Positions 41,968 to 50,213 of a stretch of DNA of 64,000 nucleotides are shown one piece after another. Source of the DNA: Clostridia bacterium (GTDB lineage: Bacteria; Bacillota; Clostridia; Christensenellales; Aristaeellaceae); contig JAGBDE010000043.1 of NCBI GenBank assembly GCA_017937655.1, forward strand, positions 1 to 64,000, in the 5' to 3' direction. A model generated the notes under the pieces. It was given only the letters and a program-made list of their open reading frames with translations. It was not told where the DNA came from and searched no databases. The translations under genes and the position numbers were made by a program. Every line of letters begins with the position of its first letter. Position 1 is the first letter of the stretch.

Positions 41968-42647
41968 GCAAGTACTCTGTCCTCCTGTCCGACGCCGACG
42001 GCACCCTGTTCGATTTCAAGGCCGGCGAGCGCAACGCCATCCGCCGCACGTTTGAGCATTTCGGTTTTCCTGTCACAGAAGAAAACGTCCTTTGCTACCA
42101 CCACGCCAACGACGAGCAATGGAAGCGTCTGGAGCGGGGCGAGACGACGCAACAGCGTCTGCGCTGGGAGCGTTTCCAGGTGTTCATGGAGCGGGCAAAC
42201 CTCACCGGCGATCCCCATGAGCTTGGCAATTTTTACGCGACCCAGCTGGGCCTGCAGCAGATTCTTCTGCCCGGCGCGCTGGAGTTCTGCCAGGCGGTGA
42301 ACCAGGTCATGCCCATCTACCTGGTCACCAACGGCGTGGCCCAGATCCAGCGGGCCCGGTTCGAAAAATCCGTCCTGGCGCCCTACATTGCGGGGCTGAT
42401 CATCAGCGAGGAGATCGGCGTTGCCAAGCCCGACCCCGCCATGGTCTACGAGGCCCTGCGCCTTTCCGGCAAGGCCCCCGCCGAGGCCGTCCTCCTGGGC
42501 GACAGCCTCTCCGCCGACATTCCCGCCGCCCGCAGCGCCGGCGTGGACAGCATCCTCATCCGCCACGAAGGCGACCTTCCTGCGCAGCATCCCGCTACGT
42601 ATGCGGTGACCACGCTGGCGCAGGCGCAGGAAATCATTCTTCAGTAA
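41964..42647 (+). CDS. yjjG: YjjG-type HAD nucleotidase
   Basis: A 227-residue HAD phosphatase. Motif I reads LLSDADGTLFDF (Asp nucleophile region), motif II VTNG, the Lys lies in IGVAKPDP, and motif IV is LLGDSLSADI. The cap helix pattern (RNAIRRTFEHFGFPV) matches YjjG, which dephosphorylates non-canonical pyrimidine nucleotides such as 5-fluoro- or thymidine monophosphates. It is coupled to the flavin reductase gene. Confidence 0.85.
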   Translation: MSKYSVLLSDADGTLFDFKAGERNAIRRTFEHFGFPVTEENVLCYHHANDEQWKRLERGETTQQRLRWERFQVFMERANLTGDPHELGNFYATQLGLQQILLPGALEFCQAVNQVMPIYLVTNGVAQIQRARFEKSVLAPYIAGLIISEEIGVAKPDPAMVYEALRLSGKAPAEAVLLGDSLSADIPAARSAGVDSILIRHEGDLPAQHPATYAVTTLAQAQEIILQ

Positions 42648-42657
42648 GCAAACCTTC

Positions 42658-42866
42658 GTTCTTTCTTTTTGTGTCAAAAAGAAAGAACCAAAGAAAAACC
42701 ACTATTTACTGGACGGTTGATGGGGCGTGGACTCCCAATGATGTCCAGCCCCATGCCTCAAGCCAACAAAAGCAACAAAAAAAGAAAAACCAGCTTTCCA
42801 CCCATAAACCTGGGTAGAAGCTGGTTTTCTTTTGCTACTTTTCTTTTCACTGAAAAGAAAAGTAGA
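42658..42866. repeat. Modular hairpin repeat, complete (M5)
   Basis: GTTCTTTCTTTTT-GTGTC-AAAAAGAAAGAAC, CAAAGAAAAACCACTATT, central stem GGGGC(G)TGGAC/GTCCAGCCCC, AACCAGCTT...AAGCTGGTT terminator, then CTACTTTTCTTTT-CACTG-AAAAGAAAAGTAG. It is nearly the same length and order as M4 and again lies between convergent genes. Confidence 0.88.
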
Positions 42867-42870
42867 AGCG

Positions 42871-44412
42871 TTACTTCAAATACTCCAAGGTGTCCAGAAT
42901 TTCTTCCAGCATGACGGAGTAGGCGTTGTTGATGAGGCCGTCGTCGCCGGAGACCATGAATAGGTCAAGTTCCCGCATGACACCGTTGTTGTCGGTGGCG
43001 GCGTAGATGGCAGCCATCATGGGATGATCCTCGTGGCGGACGTAGTAGGCCATGGCGGCGTGGTCAACGCCGGCGATGTTCTCCACGCCGGTGGCGTCCA
43101 GCAGGTCCGCAAAGCCGAAGGTCTCGGCCAGGTTGTCGCAGACGGCTTCACGCAGGTTCATGTAGTCCTGGACGGTGAAGGTGGAGAAATAGCTGCTGTC
43201 GTCGTGGGAGATCTGGAGGGCCAGGCCGTACTTGGGGCAGGAGATCACATGGAAATCATAAACGTCCATGTCTTCGCAGAACAGGTCAAACAGGGCTGCG
43301 CCGTCCTGGTAGAGGTCCTGCCAGCGCTGGCGTTCCGCGTCGATTTCCGCGTCGGTGAAAGCAGGGGTGACAACCACGGTATCCTCCGGCAGGCAGATGG
43401 TGTACCAGCCCTCCGGGTCGGTGTACCGCCAGGCGGACTGCATTTCGGGGGAGTCAAAGCTGGGCAGATCGGATGCGGGGGCTTCGGTGGTGGTGGGGGC
43501 AAAGAACAGAGAGCCGCCGCTGGGGGCCTGGGTGACCTCGGGTTCCGGGGTGGGCAGCTGCAGGAACAGGCCCAGGTCAAAGTTGTCCTCGGTTTCCGGT
43601 TCGGGGGTCTCGCCGTTGCTGAAGATCAGGCCCAGGGAATCCAGCTCGTTTTCCACGGGCAGGACTTCCTGTTCGGGTTCCGGGGTGGTCAGGAAGCCGT
43701 TCAGGGCATCGGCCCAGTTGGAATCGTTGGAGGAGGTGTCATCGTCAAAATCCCAGCTCCAGCCGTCCCAGGAGGAATCGTCGGATTCCACGGTGGTTTG
43801 GCTGTCGGCCTTTTCGCCCACAAACTCAAAGCTGGCCTGCAGCTCACGCAGGGCCTTCAGGTCGCTCTGCAGCTGGGGGATGGCGGCGGCGCTGGTTTCC
43901 ACCGGGTACACGGCCCAGGTTTCCATCATGTCGATGCCGTCAAAGATCACGGTGCCTTCCATGACGATGGTCAGGCCGGGAGCGTCGGCGGGAACCATTT
44001 CGGTGTTGATGCACAGGGCCTCAAAGCCGTAGCGTTCCTCAATGCTCACGCAGGAGATGTGCCGGTTGAAGGACAGGGCGTCCTGGCCCAGGTTGGCAGC
44101 CAGGGCATCCCAGTTGTCATACAGATCCTGGACGGTTCCGTGGTTGGGATCGGAATAATTGGCCACGCTGACCAGAGCCCGGCCGTTGGGCATGCGGAAA
44201 ATGTGCACGTAGCTGTCGTCCGTGGCGTCGGCCATGGAGGCGTACATGGCTTCCAGTCCCTCGGGGGCCAGGTCGGTGCTGAACTCGCTCAGGGAATAAA
44301 GCACAACGCCTTCAGGCGCGTCGTAATAGCACCACTGGGTATCCTCGGCCAGGCCGACGGCGGCACAGAGCACAAGCAGCGCGGCAAGAACAATAGCGGC
44401 AATGCGTTTCAT
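42871..44412 (-). CDS. Secreted acidic protein of unknown function, two similar halves
   Basis: A 513-residue exported protein: signal peptide MKRIAAIVLAALLVLCAAVG ending GLA. Residues 25-200 and 330-513 look like two copies of one fold (YYDAPEGVVLYSLSE against YTDPEGWYTICLPED; each ends in a LxxLxxxFEF/LEYLK-like helix), as in PsbP-like lipoprotein domains. The middle is an Asp/Glu/Pro/Thr-rich linker. Highly acidic. GAGGG precedes the ATG. No enzyme motif; probably an extracellular protein of this lineage. Confidence 0.7.
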   Translation of the reverse strand: MKRIAAIVLAALLVLCAAVGLAEDTQWCYYDAPEGVVLYSLSEFSTDLAPEGLEAMYASMADATDDSYVHIFRMPNGRALVSVANYSDPNHGTVQDLYDNWDALAANLGQDALSFNRHISCVSIEERYGFEALCINTEMVPADAPGLTIVMEGTVIFDGIDMMETWAVYPVETSAAAIPQLQSDLKALRELQASFEFVGEKADSQTTVESDDSSWDGWSWDFDDDTSSNDSNWADALNGFLTTPEPEQEVLPVENELDSLGLIFSNGETPEPETEDNFDLGLFLQLPTPEPEVTQAPSGGSLFFAPTTTEAPASDLPSFDSPEMQSAWRYTDPEGWYTICLPEDTVVVTPAFTDAEIDAERQRWQDLYQDGAALFDLFCEDMDVYDFHVISCPKYGLALQISHDDSSYFSTFTVQDYMNLREAVCDNLAETFGFADLLDATGVENIAGVDHAAMAYYVRHEDHPMMAAIYAATDNNGVMRELDLFMVSGDDGLINNAYSVMLEEILDTLEYLK

Positions 44413-44462
44413 GATGGTCCCTCGCTTTCGGTATTCAGGTTAACAGAGGATATGTCCTGTAA

Positions 44463-44492
44463 ATTGTATCATGAACCGGGGCAGGATGACAA
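44463..44492 (-). promoter_or_regulatory. Promoter of the secreted acidic protein
   Basis: TTGTCA (44492-44487), 18 bp, TACAAT (44468-44463) on the minus strand. Confidence 0.65.
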
Positions 44493-44541
44493 ATGTTTTT
44501 ATGTAAATTCAGGAAAAGTACGTAAAACTTTTGTCATACAC

Positions 44542-44570
44542 TTGTAAAAAACACAAAACTTCGTTATACT
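44542..44570 (+). promoter_or_regulatory. Promoter of the moxR operon
   Basis: TTGTAA (44542-44547), 17 bp, TATACT (44565-44570), 66 bp before the chosen start. Confidence 0.7.
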
Positions 44571-44636
44571 GTACGGTGTAGGAATATGCATGGCTGCTTA
44601 GCCAATCAACATAACATAGTAAGGGGCGTTTTTCGC

Positions 44637-45584
44637 ATGCTCAACCCACGGCAGATGATTGCAGCACTGAAACAGAACATCGGCAAGGTCATCGTTGGTA
44701 AGGACGAAGTGATCGAGCTGCTTTTGATTGCACTGATGTGCAAGGGCCACGTGCTTCTGGAGGACGTGCCCGGCACCGGCAAGACCACCATGGTATCCGC
44801 CATGGCCAAGAGCCTGGACTGCACCTTCAACCGCATCCAGTTCACCCCGGACGTGGTGCCCTCCGACGTGACCGGCTTCACCATGGTGAACATGAAAACC
44901 GGCGAGATGGAGTTCCATCCCGGCGCCATCATGTGCCAGATCGCCCTGGCGGACGAAATCAACCGTACCTCCCCCAAGACCCAGAGCGCGCTTTTGGAGG
45001 TCATGGAAGAATACCAGGTGACGGTGGATGGTCAGACCCATCCGCTGCCCAAGCCCTTCATGGTTCTGGCCACCCAGAACCCCACGGAGTTTGTGGGTAC
45101 CTACCCCCTGCCTGAGGCCCAGATGGACCGTTTCTTCATCCGCATTTCCATGGGTTATCCCACCCTGGAGGAGGAAATGGCTGTTCTGGAGCGCTTCTCC
45201 GGCGTAGAAAAGCCCCAGAGCCAGCTCCGGCCTGTTTGCTCTGCCCAGAACGTGATCGACCTGCAGGGCATGGTGGGCACCGTGTACTGCTCCAAGGAAG
45301 TGCGGCATTATGTGGCTTCCATCGCCGCCATGACCCGCACCCATCCCAGCCTGCAGCTGGGCGTGTCCACCCGCGGCGCCATCGCGCTGATCCGCGGCGC
45401 CCAGGCCTGCGCCCTGCTCAACGAGCGTGACTACGTCCTGCCCGAGGACGTGCAGCGCATGGTGCTGCCGGTGCTGGCTCACCGCATCATGCCCAACGCC
45501 GAAGCCAAGATGAAGAATATCTCCGCCGAGCGGATCCTGATTGCCGTGGTGGAGAACGTGCCTGTGCCCCTGCGCCTGTCCTGA
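44637..45584 (+). CDS. MoxR-family AAA+ ATPase
   Basis: A 315-residue AAA+ protein: Walker A EDVPGTGKTT, Walker B LADEINR, sensor 1 FMVLATQNP, Arg finger region EAQMDRFFIRI, and the C-terminal lid with STRGAIALIRGAQACA. MoxR ATPases act as chaperones for assembly of complexes, often with von Willebrand or DUF58 partners. The start 44637 follows AAGGGG. First of three genes with DUF58 and transglutaminase proteins. Confidence 0.92.
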   Translation: MLNPRQMIAALKQNIGKVIVGKDEVIELLLIALMCKGHVLLEDVPGTGKTTMVSAMAKSLDCTFNRIQFTPDVVPSDVTGFTMVNMKTGEMEFHPGAIMCQIALADEINRTSPKTQSALLEVMEEYQVTVDGQTHPLPKPFMVLATQNPTEFVGTYPLPEAQMDRFFIRISMGYPTLEEEMAVLERFSGVEKPQSQLRPVCSAQNVIDLQGMVGTVYCSKEVRHYVASIAAMTRTHPSLQLGVSTRGAIALIRGAQACALLNERDYVLPEDVQRMVLPVLAHRIMPNAEAKMKNISAERILIAVVENVPVPLRLS

Positions 45585-45622
45585 TCACCCGCTACGCTTA
45601 GGAAAGGAGCAGCCGGCCACTT

Positions 45623-46798
45623 ATGAAAAAAGCCAACCTGACCATGGGAATCCTGTTTGGGTTTTTCCTTTTTTCCGCCCTGTCCATGGGGAACAGGGTG
45701 TATTTTGTGCTGGCTACCATTATTTTCCTGGCCTGGGTGTTTGGCCTGGTCAGCGTGCGGATGGCGGAAAAAACCGTGAATGTGGGCAATGCCCTGAGCG
45801 GCCAGAAGGTGAACCGGGGCGATATGGTCAGCATGGAGATTGCAGTGAGCCACAAGGGCCTGCTCCCCATTGCGCCCATCAAGCTGCACATGCGGGCCAC
45901 CAGCAATACCCCCGCCGGGGTCATCTACCTGACCCAGCTGGGCAAGCGCCGCCAGCGGGTAACCCACAAGTTCACCGCCGACCACGTGGGAGCCATGTTC
46001 CCGGGCGTGGAAAGCTACGAAGTCAGCGACGTATTCGGATTTTTCAAGCGCAAGCACCAGCCGGAGGTCAGCGGCCAGGAGCTGCTGGTTCTGCCGGTGC
46101 CCTTTGAGGTGGAGCCCCTCACCTTTGCCGCCGGCGACATGGGCGTGGAAACCATGAAGCGGGCCATGGAGGATCCCTCCAGCCCCAGCGATTTCCGCAA
46201 CTATCAGGTGGGCGATCCCTTAAAGCGCATCCATTGGAAGATGAGCGCCCGGAAGCAGACGCTGATGGTCCGCCAGTTTGAGGAGCCTGCCTTGCCGGAC
46301 GCGCTGGTGATGCTGGACACCTCGCCGCCCCATCTGGGCGCGGGGGTGCCCGAGGAACACGCAGCCTACCTCAAGGACGCCCTGCTGGAGACCGCGGCCT
46401 CCGTGGTCAGCTGCCAGATCCGCCTGGACAACCAGGTGCGCCTGCCTTTGGTGGGTGACCGCCCCATGGAATACAACAGCAACATGGGCCTTCCCGTCCT
46501 CCTGGACGAGCTGGCCCGCTGCACCTTCAACGAAACCGAACGCTTTGAACGCATCCTCATGATGCAGATGGGCGAACTGCGCAAGATCGGCGCGGTGGTC
46601 ATCATCACCACCCGGCTCAGCGCAGCGGTGGTGGACCTGATCATCCGCATGAAGCGGCTGGGCCCCAACGTGCGGCTGTACCTGGTCACCTTCCGCACCG
46701 ACCATCCGGAGCGGAACATCCTGGTGGGCCGCCTGCAGCAGGCCGGGGTGGAGGTCAACTACGTGTCCCCCTCCAACGTCAAGCCCGTCCAGCAATAA
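45623..46798 (+). CDS. DUF58 domain membrane protein
   Basis: A 391-residue protein with two N-terminal membrane helices (LTMGILFGFFLFSALSM and VYFVLATIIFLAWVFGLV), a beta-sandwich, and the DUF58 core (DFRNYQVGDPLKRIHWKMSARKQTL), followed by a vWA-like fold with an incomplete MIDAS (VMLDTSPPH). DUF58 proteins pair with MoxR ATPases. AAAGGAG lies upstream, 38 bp after moxR. The function of this trio is not established; envelope assembly or stress is likely. Confidence 0.9.
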   Translation: MKKANLTMGILFGFFLFSALSMGNRVYFVLATIIFLAWVFGLVSVRMAEKTVNVGNALSGQKVNRGDMVSMEIAVSHKGLLPIAPIKLHMRATSNTPAGVIYLTQLGKRRQRVTHKFTADHVGAMFPGVESYEVSDVFGFFKRKHQPEVSGQELLVLPVPFEVEPLTFAAGDMGVETMKRAMEDPSSPSDFRNYQVGDPLKRIHWKMSARKQTLMVRQFEEPALPDALVMLDTSPPHLGAGVPEEHAAYLKDALLETAASVVSCQIRLDNQVRLPLVGDRPMEYNSNMGLPVLLDELARCTFNETERFERILMMQMGELRKIGAVVIITTRLSAAVVDLIIRMKRLGPNVRLYLVTFRTDHPERNILVGRLQQAGVEVNYVSPSNVKPVQQ

Positions 46799-46833
46799 AT
46801 CTCCCCCAAAACTGACAGAAAGGAGCGGCAGCT

Positions 46834-49356
46834 ATGCAGAAAATGTCCCTGTTCCACAACGAGCGGCTTTCCCGGCTGCTGACTTCTTTGCTGCTGTGCT
46901 TCGGCGTGCTGTGGCCTTTGCTATTGGCGCTAAAGGTGGAAAACATGATCTTCCCTGCGTCGCTGGTGGCCGCCGCCGTGGTGGGCCTGCTGGTACTTCA
47001 GGGCGTCAGCGGCAAGCTGCGCCTGCTGGCTCTGGGCCTGGGCGTTTTGGGGTTCATCGTGCTGCTCTTTGTGCCAAAAGGCGGCATCTTCGCCGGCTCC
47101 GGCGAGGCCATCAAGGCCATCGCCCTGTATTTAAACGGCGTGACCGCGTCCACCGCCCTGTTTGCGCCCCAGATCGGCGTGATGCTGGCGGTGGTGGCCG
47201 CGCTGCTTAGCTACGCCTTCACCAGCCGCAGCATGGGCTTCATCCCCGGCCTTCTGCTGGTGGCGCTGGTCATGTTCGGCCTGTGGAGCCTGGGCCAGCA
47301 CAGCTTTATGTGGTACGCCGCCCCTGCGCTGATCTCCGTGCTTCTGCTCATTTCCCAGACCTCCCACGAGCGCAGCAACCTGTTCCAGGTGCTGCCCATG
47401 GCCGCCATCCTGGTGGTCATCGCCATGCTCATCGCCCCCGGCGAAAACGTGGTGCTGCCCAAACTTCACGAGAAGGCCATGGAACTGAAGCAAACCATTA
47501 CGGACCACCTGTTTTTCTCTGAAAGCCGTAAGATTTTCAGCCTGAACGACTACGGCTACTATCCCAACGGCAAGGCCCAGCTGGGCGGCCCTGTGGAGCC
47601 GGGCACCAACCCGGTCATGATGGTCAAGACCGACCAGAAGGTGTTGCTGCGCGGCGTGGTGAAGCAGAACTACACCGGCCGCAGCTGGACCGGCGCCACC
47701 ATGGAGCGCCGCTGCCTGTACATCAACCCCCGGTGGGCCAGCCTGCGCCGCAGCGTGTTCCAGGAGGACATGCCGCCGGAGACCGTCCAGGCCGCCACCG
47801 ACCTTCTCAACCAGAAGGCCATTACCGTGCAGATTGACAGCGTGGATCCCAACAAATCCGCGTCCACCCTGTTTGTGCCCGTGTCCGCCCGTAACCTGAA
47901 CCCCATGGGCAACATGGTCACCTACTTCAACGAAAGCAGCGAGCTGTTCATCACCCGCAACCTGCTGGCCGGCGACGGCTATACCGTCTTTGCGCCCATC
48001 ATCGAGGGCGGGGGCGACAGCCTGGGGGCCATCGTCAACGCGGCCCCGGAGCGGGATCCCTACTACGAAAGCATCTACGCCCAGTACACCGCTCTGCCGG
48101 AGCACGTTACCTCCCAGCAGTTCATGTGGGATGATCTGAACCTGCTCCTGAGCAACTATTCCACCCCCTACGACAAGGCCTGCGCCATCCAGCGGGACCT
48201 GCAGCGCCGCTACGGCTACACCCTCACCCCGGAGATGCACCCGGAGGATCAGGACTTTGTGACCCACTTCCTCTACGTGGGCAAGAAGGGCTACTGCACC
48301 TATTTTGCCTCGGCTATGACGGTTCTTTGCCGCATGGCGGGCATGCCCGCCCGGTACGTAGAGGGCTTCATTGCCGACCCGGCAGACGACGGCTTTGCCT
48401 ACGTCACCGAGAAGAACGCCCACGCCTGGACGGAGGTTTATTTCAAGGGCTTCGGCTGGGTGCCCTTCGACCCCACGCCCCTGCAGCGCGCGGGCAGCGA
48501 CCAGAACGAGCCCGATCCCACCCCCACGCCGACTCCCACCCCGACCCCCACGCCCACGCCTCCCCCGGAGGACATGCCGGACGATACGCCCACTCCGCCG
48601 CCGGAGGAAGATACGCCTCCCCCGGAGGACGATCCTCCCACCCCGCCGGAGGATGAGGACAAGAAGTCCTCGCCCATCTGGTGGATTCTGCTGCTGATCT
48701 TGCTTCTGCTGGCTGCGCTGGCGGTGTGGATCTGGCAGCATCTGCCGGATCAGGTGGCCAAACGTCAGCCCGATCCCCAGGACAAGCTGTTCACTTACGG
48801 CAGCGCTTGCAGCGTGGTCATGGCCCTGGCCGGACAGTCGCCCCGGAAGGGCGAGACGCCCCTCCGCTTTGCCCGCCGCATGGACAAGCAGAAGGCCTTT
48901 GCCGCGCCGGTGTTCCCCCTGTGGCGCAGCCTATCCATCAGCAATTACAGCCGCCACAAGGCGTCGGAGCAACAGGTTTCCGCTGCCCGGGACACCTTCC
49001 AGGCCCTGTTTAAGACCCAGCCGCCTCTGCGCAAGCTGCGCTTTGTGCTGAAGGCCGCTTTCACCAAGAACTGCTACCGCAGCCTGGACACCCAGCTCAT
49101 TTCCCAGGAGCCGGCCAGCCCCTTCGGCAAGTACAAGGACAGCTTAGAAAAGGCTGCCGCTTCCCGTAAAGTGAAGGGCCGCCCGGTGAAGAAGACCGCC
49201 CCAGTCAAGAGCGTCAAGCGGGTCAAATCGGCCACCAAGGGTACTCGTGCAAAGCCCATCCGTTCCTCTGAGCCTCCCGCTCCGCCGCCTGCCCCTCCCG
49301 CGGCGTCTCAGCCCCCGGCCAACGCTGCCCCCCGCAGACGGAGACGAACGGAGTAA
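46834..49356 (+). CDS. Transglutaminase-like membrane protein (TgpA type)
   Basis: An 840-residue protein. Residues 10-195 hold about six membrane helices; an extracytoplasmic transglutaminase domain follows, with KKGYCTYFASAMTVLCRMAG (Cys), NAHAWTEVYF (His) and WVPFDPTP (Asp). Next come a (Pro-Thr)n linker and an acidic Pro-rich stretch, a final helix (IWWILLLILLLLAALAVWIW), a DUF4129-like cytoplasmic part, and a basic Ala/Pro-rich tail. TgpA-type proteins sit with MoxR and DUF58 across bacteria. The extended basic tail (residues 770-840) is unusual. Confidence 0.9.
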   Translation: MQKMSLFHNERLSRLLTSLLLCFGVLWPLLLALKVENMIFPASLVAAAVVGLLVLQGVSGKLRLLALGLGVLGFIVLLFVPKGGIFAGSGEAIKAIALYLNGVTASTALFAPQIGVMLAVVAALLSYAFTSRSMGFIPGLLLVALVMFGLWSLGQHSFMWYAAPALISVLLLISQTSHERSNLFQVLPMAAILVVIAMLIAPGENVVLPKLHEKAMELKQTITDHLFFSESRKIFSLNDYGYYPNGKAQLGGPVEPGTNPVMMVKTDQKVLLRGVVKQNYTGRSWTGATMERRCLYINPRWASLRRSVFQEDMPPETVQAATDLLNQKAITVQIDSVDPNKSASTLFVPVSARNLNPMGNMVTYFNESSELFITRNLLAGDGYTVFAPIIEGGGDSLGAIVNAAPERDPYYESIYAQYTALPEHVTSQQFMWDDLNLLLSNYSTPYDKACAIQRDLQRRYGYTLTPEMHPEDQDFVTHFLYVGKKGYCTYFASAMTVLCRMAGMPARYVEGFIADPADDGFAYVTEKNAHAWTEVYFKGFGWVPFDPTPLQRAGSDQNEPDPTPTPTPTPTPTPTPPPEDMPDDTPTPPPEEDTPPPEDDPPTPPEDEDKKSSPIWWILLLILLLLAALAVWIWQHLPDQVAKRQPDPQDKLFTYGSACSVVMALAGQSPRKGETPLRFARRMDKQKAFAAPVFPLWRSLSISNYSRHKASEQQVSAARDTFQALFKTQPPLRKLRFVLKAAFTKNCYRSLDTQLISQEPASPFGKYKDSLEKAAASRKVKGRPVKKTAPVKSVKRVKSATKGTRAKPIRSSEPPAPPPAPPAASQPPANAAPRRRRRTE

Positions 49357-49357
49357 T

Positions 49358-49559
49358 TGTTCTTTCTTGAGTCAAAAGAAAAGTACCAAAAGAAAACCGC
49401 TATTGACTGGACGGTTGCCGGGGGTTAAGCGCCTGCCGTCGTCACCCTCATGGAACTGTTCAACACAGTAACAAAAACCAAAAACCAGCTTCCCACCCAA
49501 AACCTGGGTAGAAGCTGGTTTTCTTTTGCTTCTTTTCTTTTCACTGAAAAGAAAAGAAG
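49358..49559. repeat. Modular hairpin repeat, complete but diverged (M6)
   Basis: Starts 2 bp after the transglutaminase stop. TTCTTTCTT-GAGTC-AAAAGAAAAG (first hairpin imperfect), AAAACCGCTATTGACTGGAC, a diverged centre (GGGGGTTAAGCGCCTGCC), the AACCAGCTT...AAGCTGGTT terminator, and CTTCTTTTCTTTT-CACTG-AAAAGAAAAGAAG. It lies between convergent genes. Confidence 0.85.
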
Positions 49560-49564
49560 AAGAC

Positions 49565-49987
49565 TTATTGGATGTCAATCACCCGCAGGCCGGGCTTGTC
49601 CTCGGCCTTCAGGCGGGGCAAAGTGACGGTCAGCACGCCGTCCACGTAGTCGGCGGTGATGGCGGCTTCGTCGATGTCCTCCAGGCGGAAGCTGCGCTCC
49701 ACGCGACCGGAGCGGCGCTCGCTGAGGACGTAGCCGTTCTGCTCCTCCTGCTTGGCAGCGTTGACTTCCGCGGCGATGGTCAATACGCCGCCGTCCACCT
49801 GCAAGTGCAGGTTTTCACGGGATACGCCGGGCAGGTCGGCCTTAAGCTGGTAGGCGTCCTCCTGACGGATCACGTCCACACGCATGGACAGCTTGTCGGG
49901 CTCGGCGAAAAACTCCCGGAAGAAGGGGGTGTCAAAGGCGCTCATCATAGACTGGCGGGGGCGATTGTGCATGGGAATCATATACAT
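49565..49987 (-). CDS. hsp20: Small heat-shock protein (Hsp20/alpha-crystallin)
   Basis: A 140-residue ATP-independent chaperone: N-terminal MHNRPRQSMMSAFDTPFFREFF, then the alpha-crystallin domain (about 35-130; LKADLPGVSRENLHLQVDGGVLTIAAE; VDGVLTVTLPRL) and a short tail with the VID motif instead of IxI. It prevents aggregation of unfolded proteins. AGGAGGAAATGCC precedes ATG. The promoter carries two CtsR boxes, so it should be heat induced. Confidence 0.93.
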   Translation of the reverse strand: MYMIPMHNRPRQSMMSAFDTPFFREFFAEPDKLSMRVDVIRQEDAYQLKADLPGVSRENLHLQVDGGVLTIAAEVNAAKQEEQNGYVLSERRSGRVERSFRLEDIDEAAITADYVDGVLTVTLPRLKAEDKPGLRVIDIQ

Positions 49988-50063
49988 GGCATTTCCTCCT
50001 GAAAAAAAGGTTGTTGAGTAATGTGGAAGTTGCTGTTTTGGCTGTCCTCCTTGGGACGATTTG

Positions 50064-50139
50064 ATTATAGCATAAGGTCAAAGAAAGTCAAAGAAGCGTT
50101 TTAAGGAATGCGGGTTGATTAAGGTCAAAGAAGGTCAAA
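50064..50139 (-). promoter_or_regulatory. hsp20 promoter with two CtsR operators
   Basis: TTTGAC, 17 bp, TATAAT (50069-50064) drives hsp20. On the + strand GGTCAAAGAAAGTCAAA (50076-50092) covers the -35 and spacer, and GGTCAAAGAAGGTCAAA (50123-50139) lies about 45 bp upstream. Both match the CtsR heptad repeat RGTCAAANANRGTCAAA exactly, showing class III heat-shock control. Confidence 0.9.
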
Positions 50140-50141
50140 AC

Positions 50142-50173
50142 AAAAGAGAGGAAATTTGCATTTCCTCTCTTTT
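50142..50173 (-). terminator. uvrC terminator
   Basis: Perfect 14-bp stem AAAAGAGAGGAAAT/ATTTCCTCTCTTTT with loop TTGC, 40 bp after the uvrC stop. T-rich on both sides; it also insulates the hsp20 promoter just downstream. Confidence 0.85.
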
Positions 50174-50213
50174 TTGCTGTATTGCTTCGTTTTTCGCCCG
50201 ATATCGCCGTTTT

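Noticed and set aside
48510..48660. Tandem repeat tract as a separate element
   Set aside because: The Pro-Thr and Pro-Glu codon repeats are in frame and form the linker of the transglutaminase protein.
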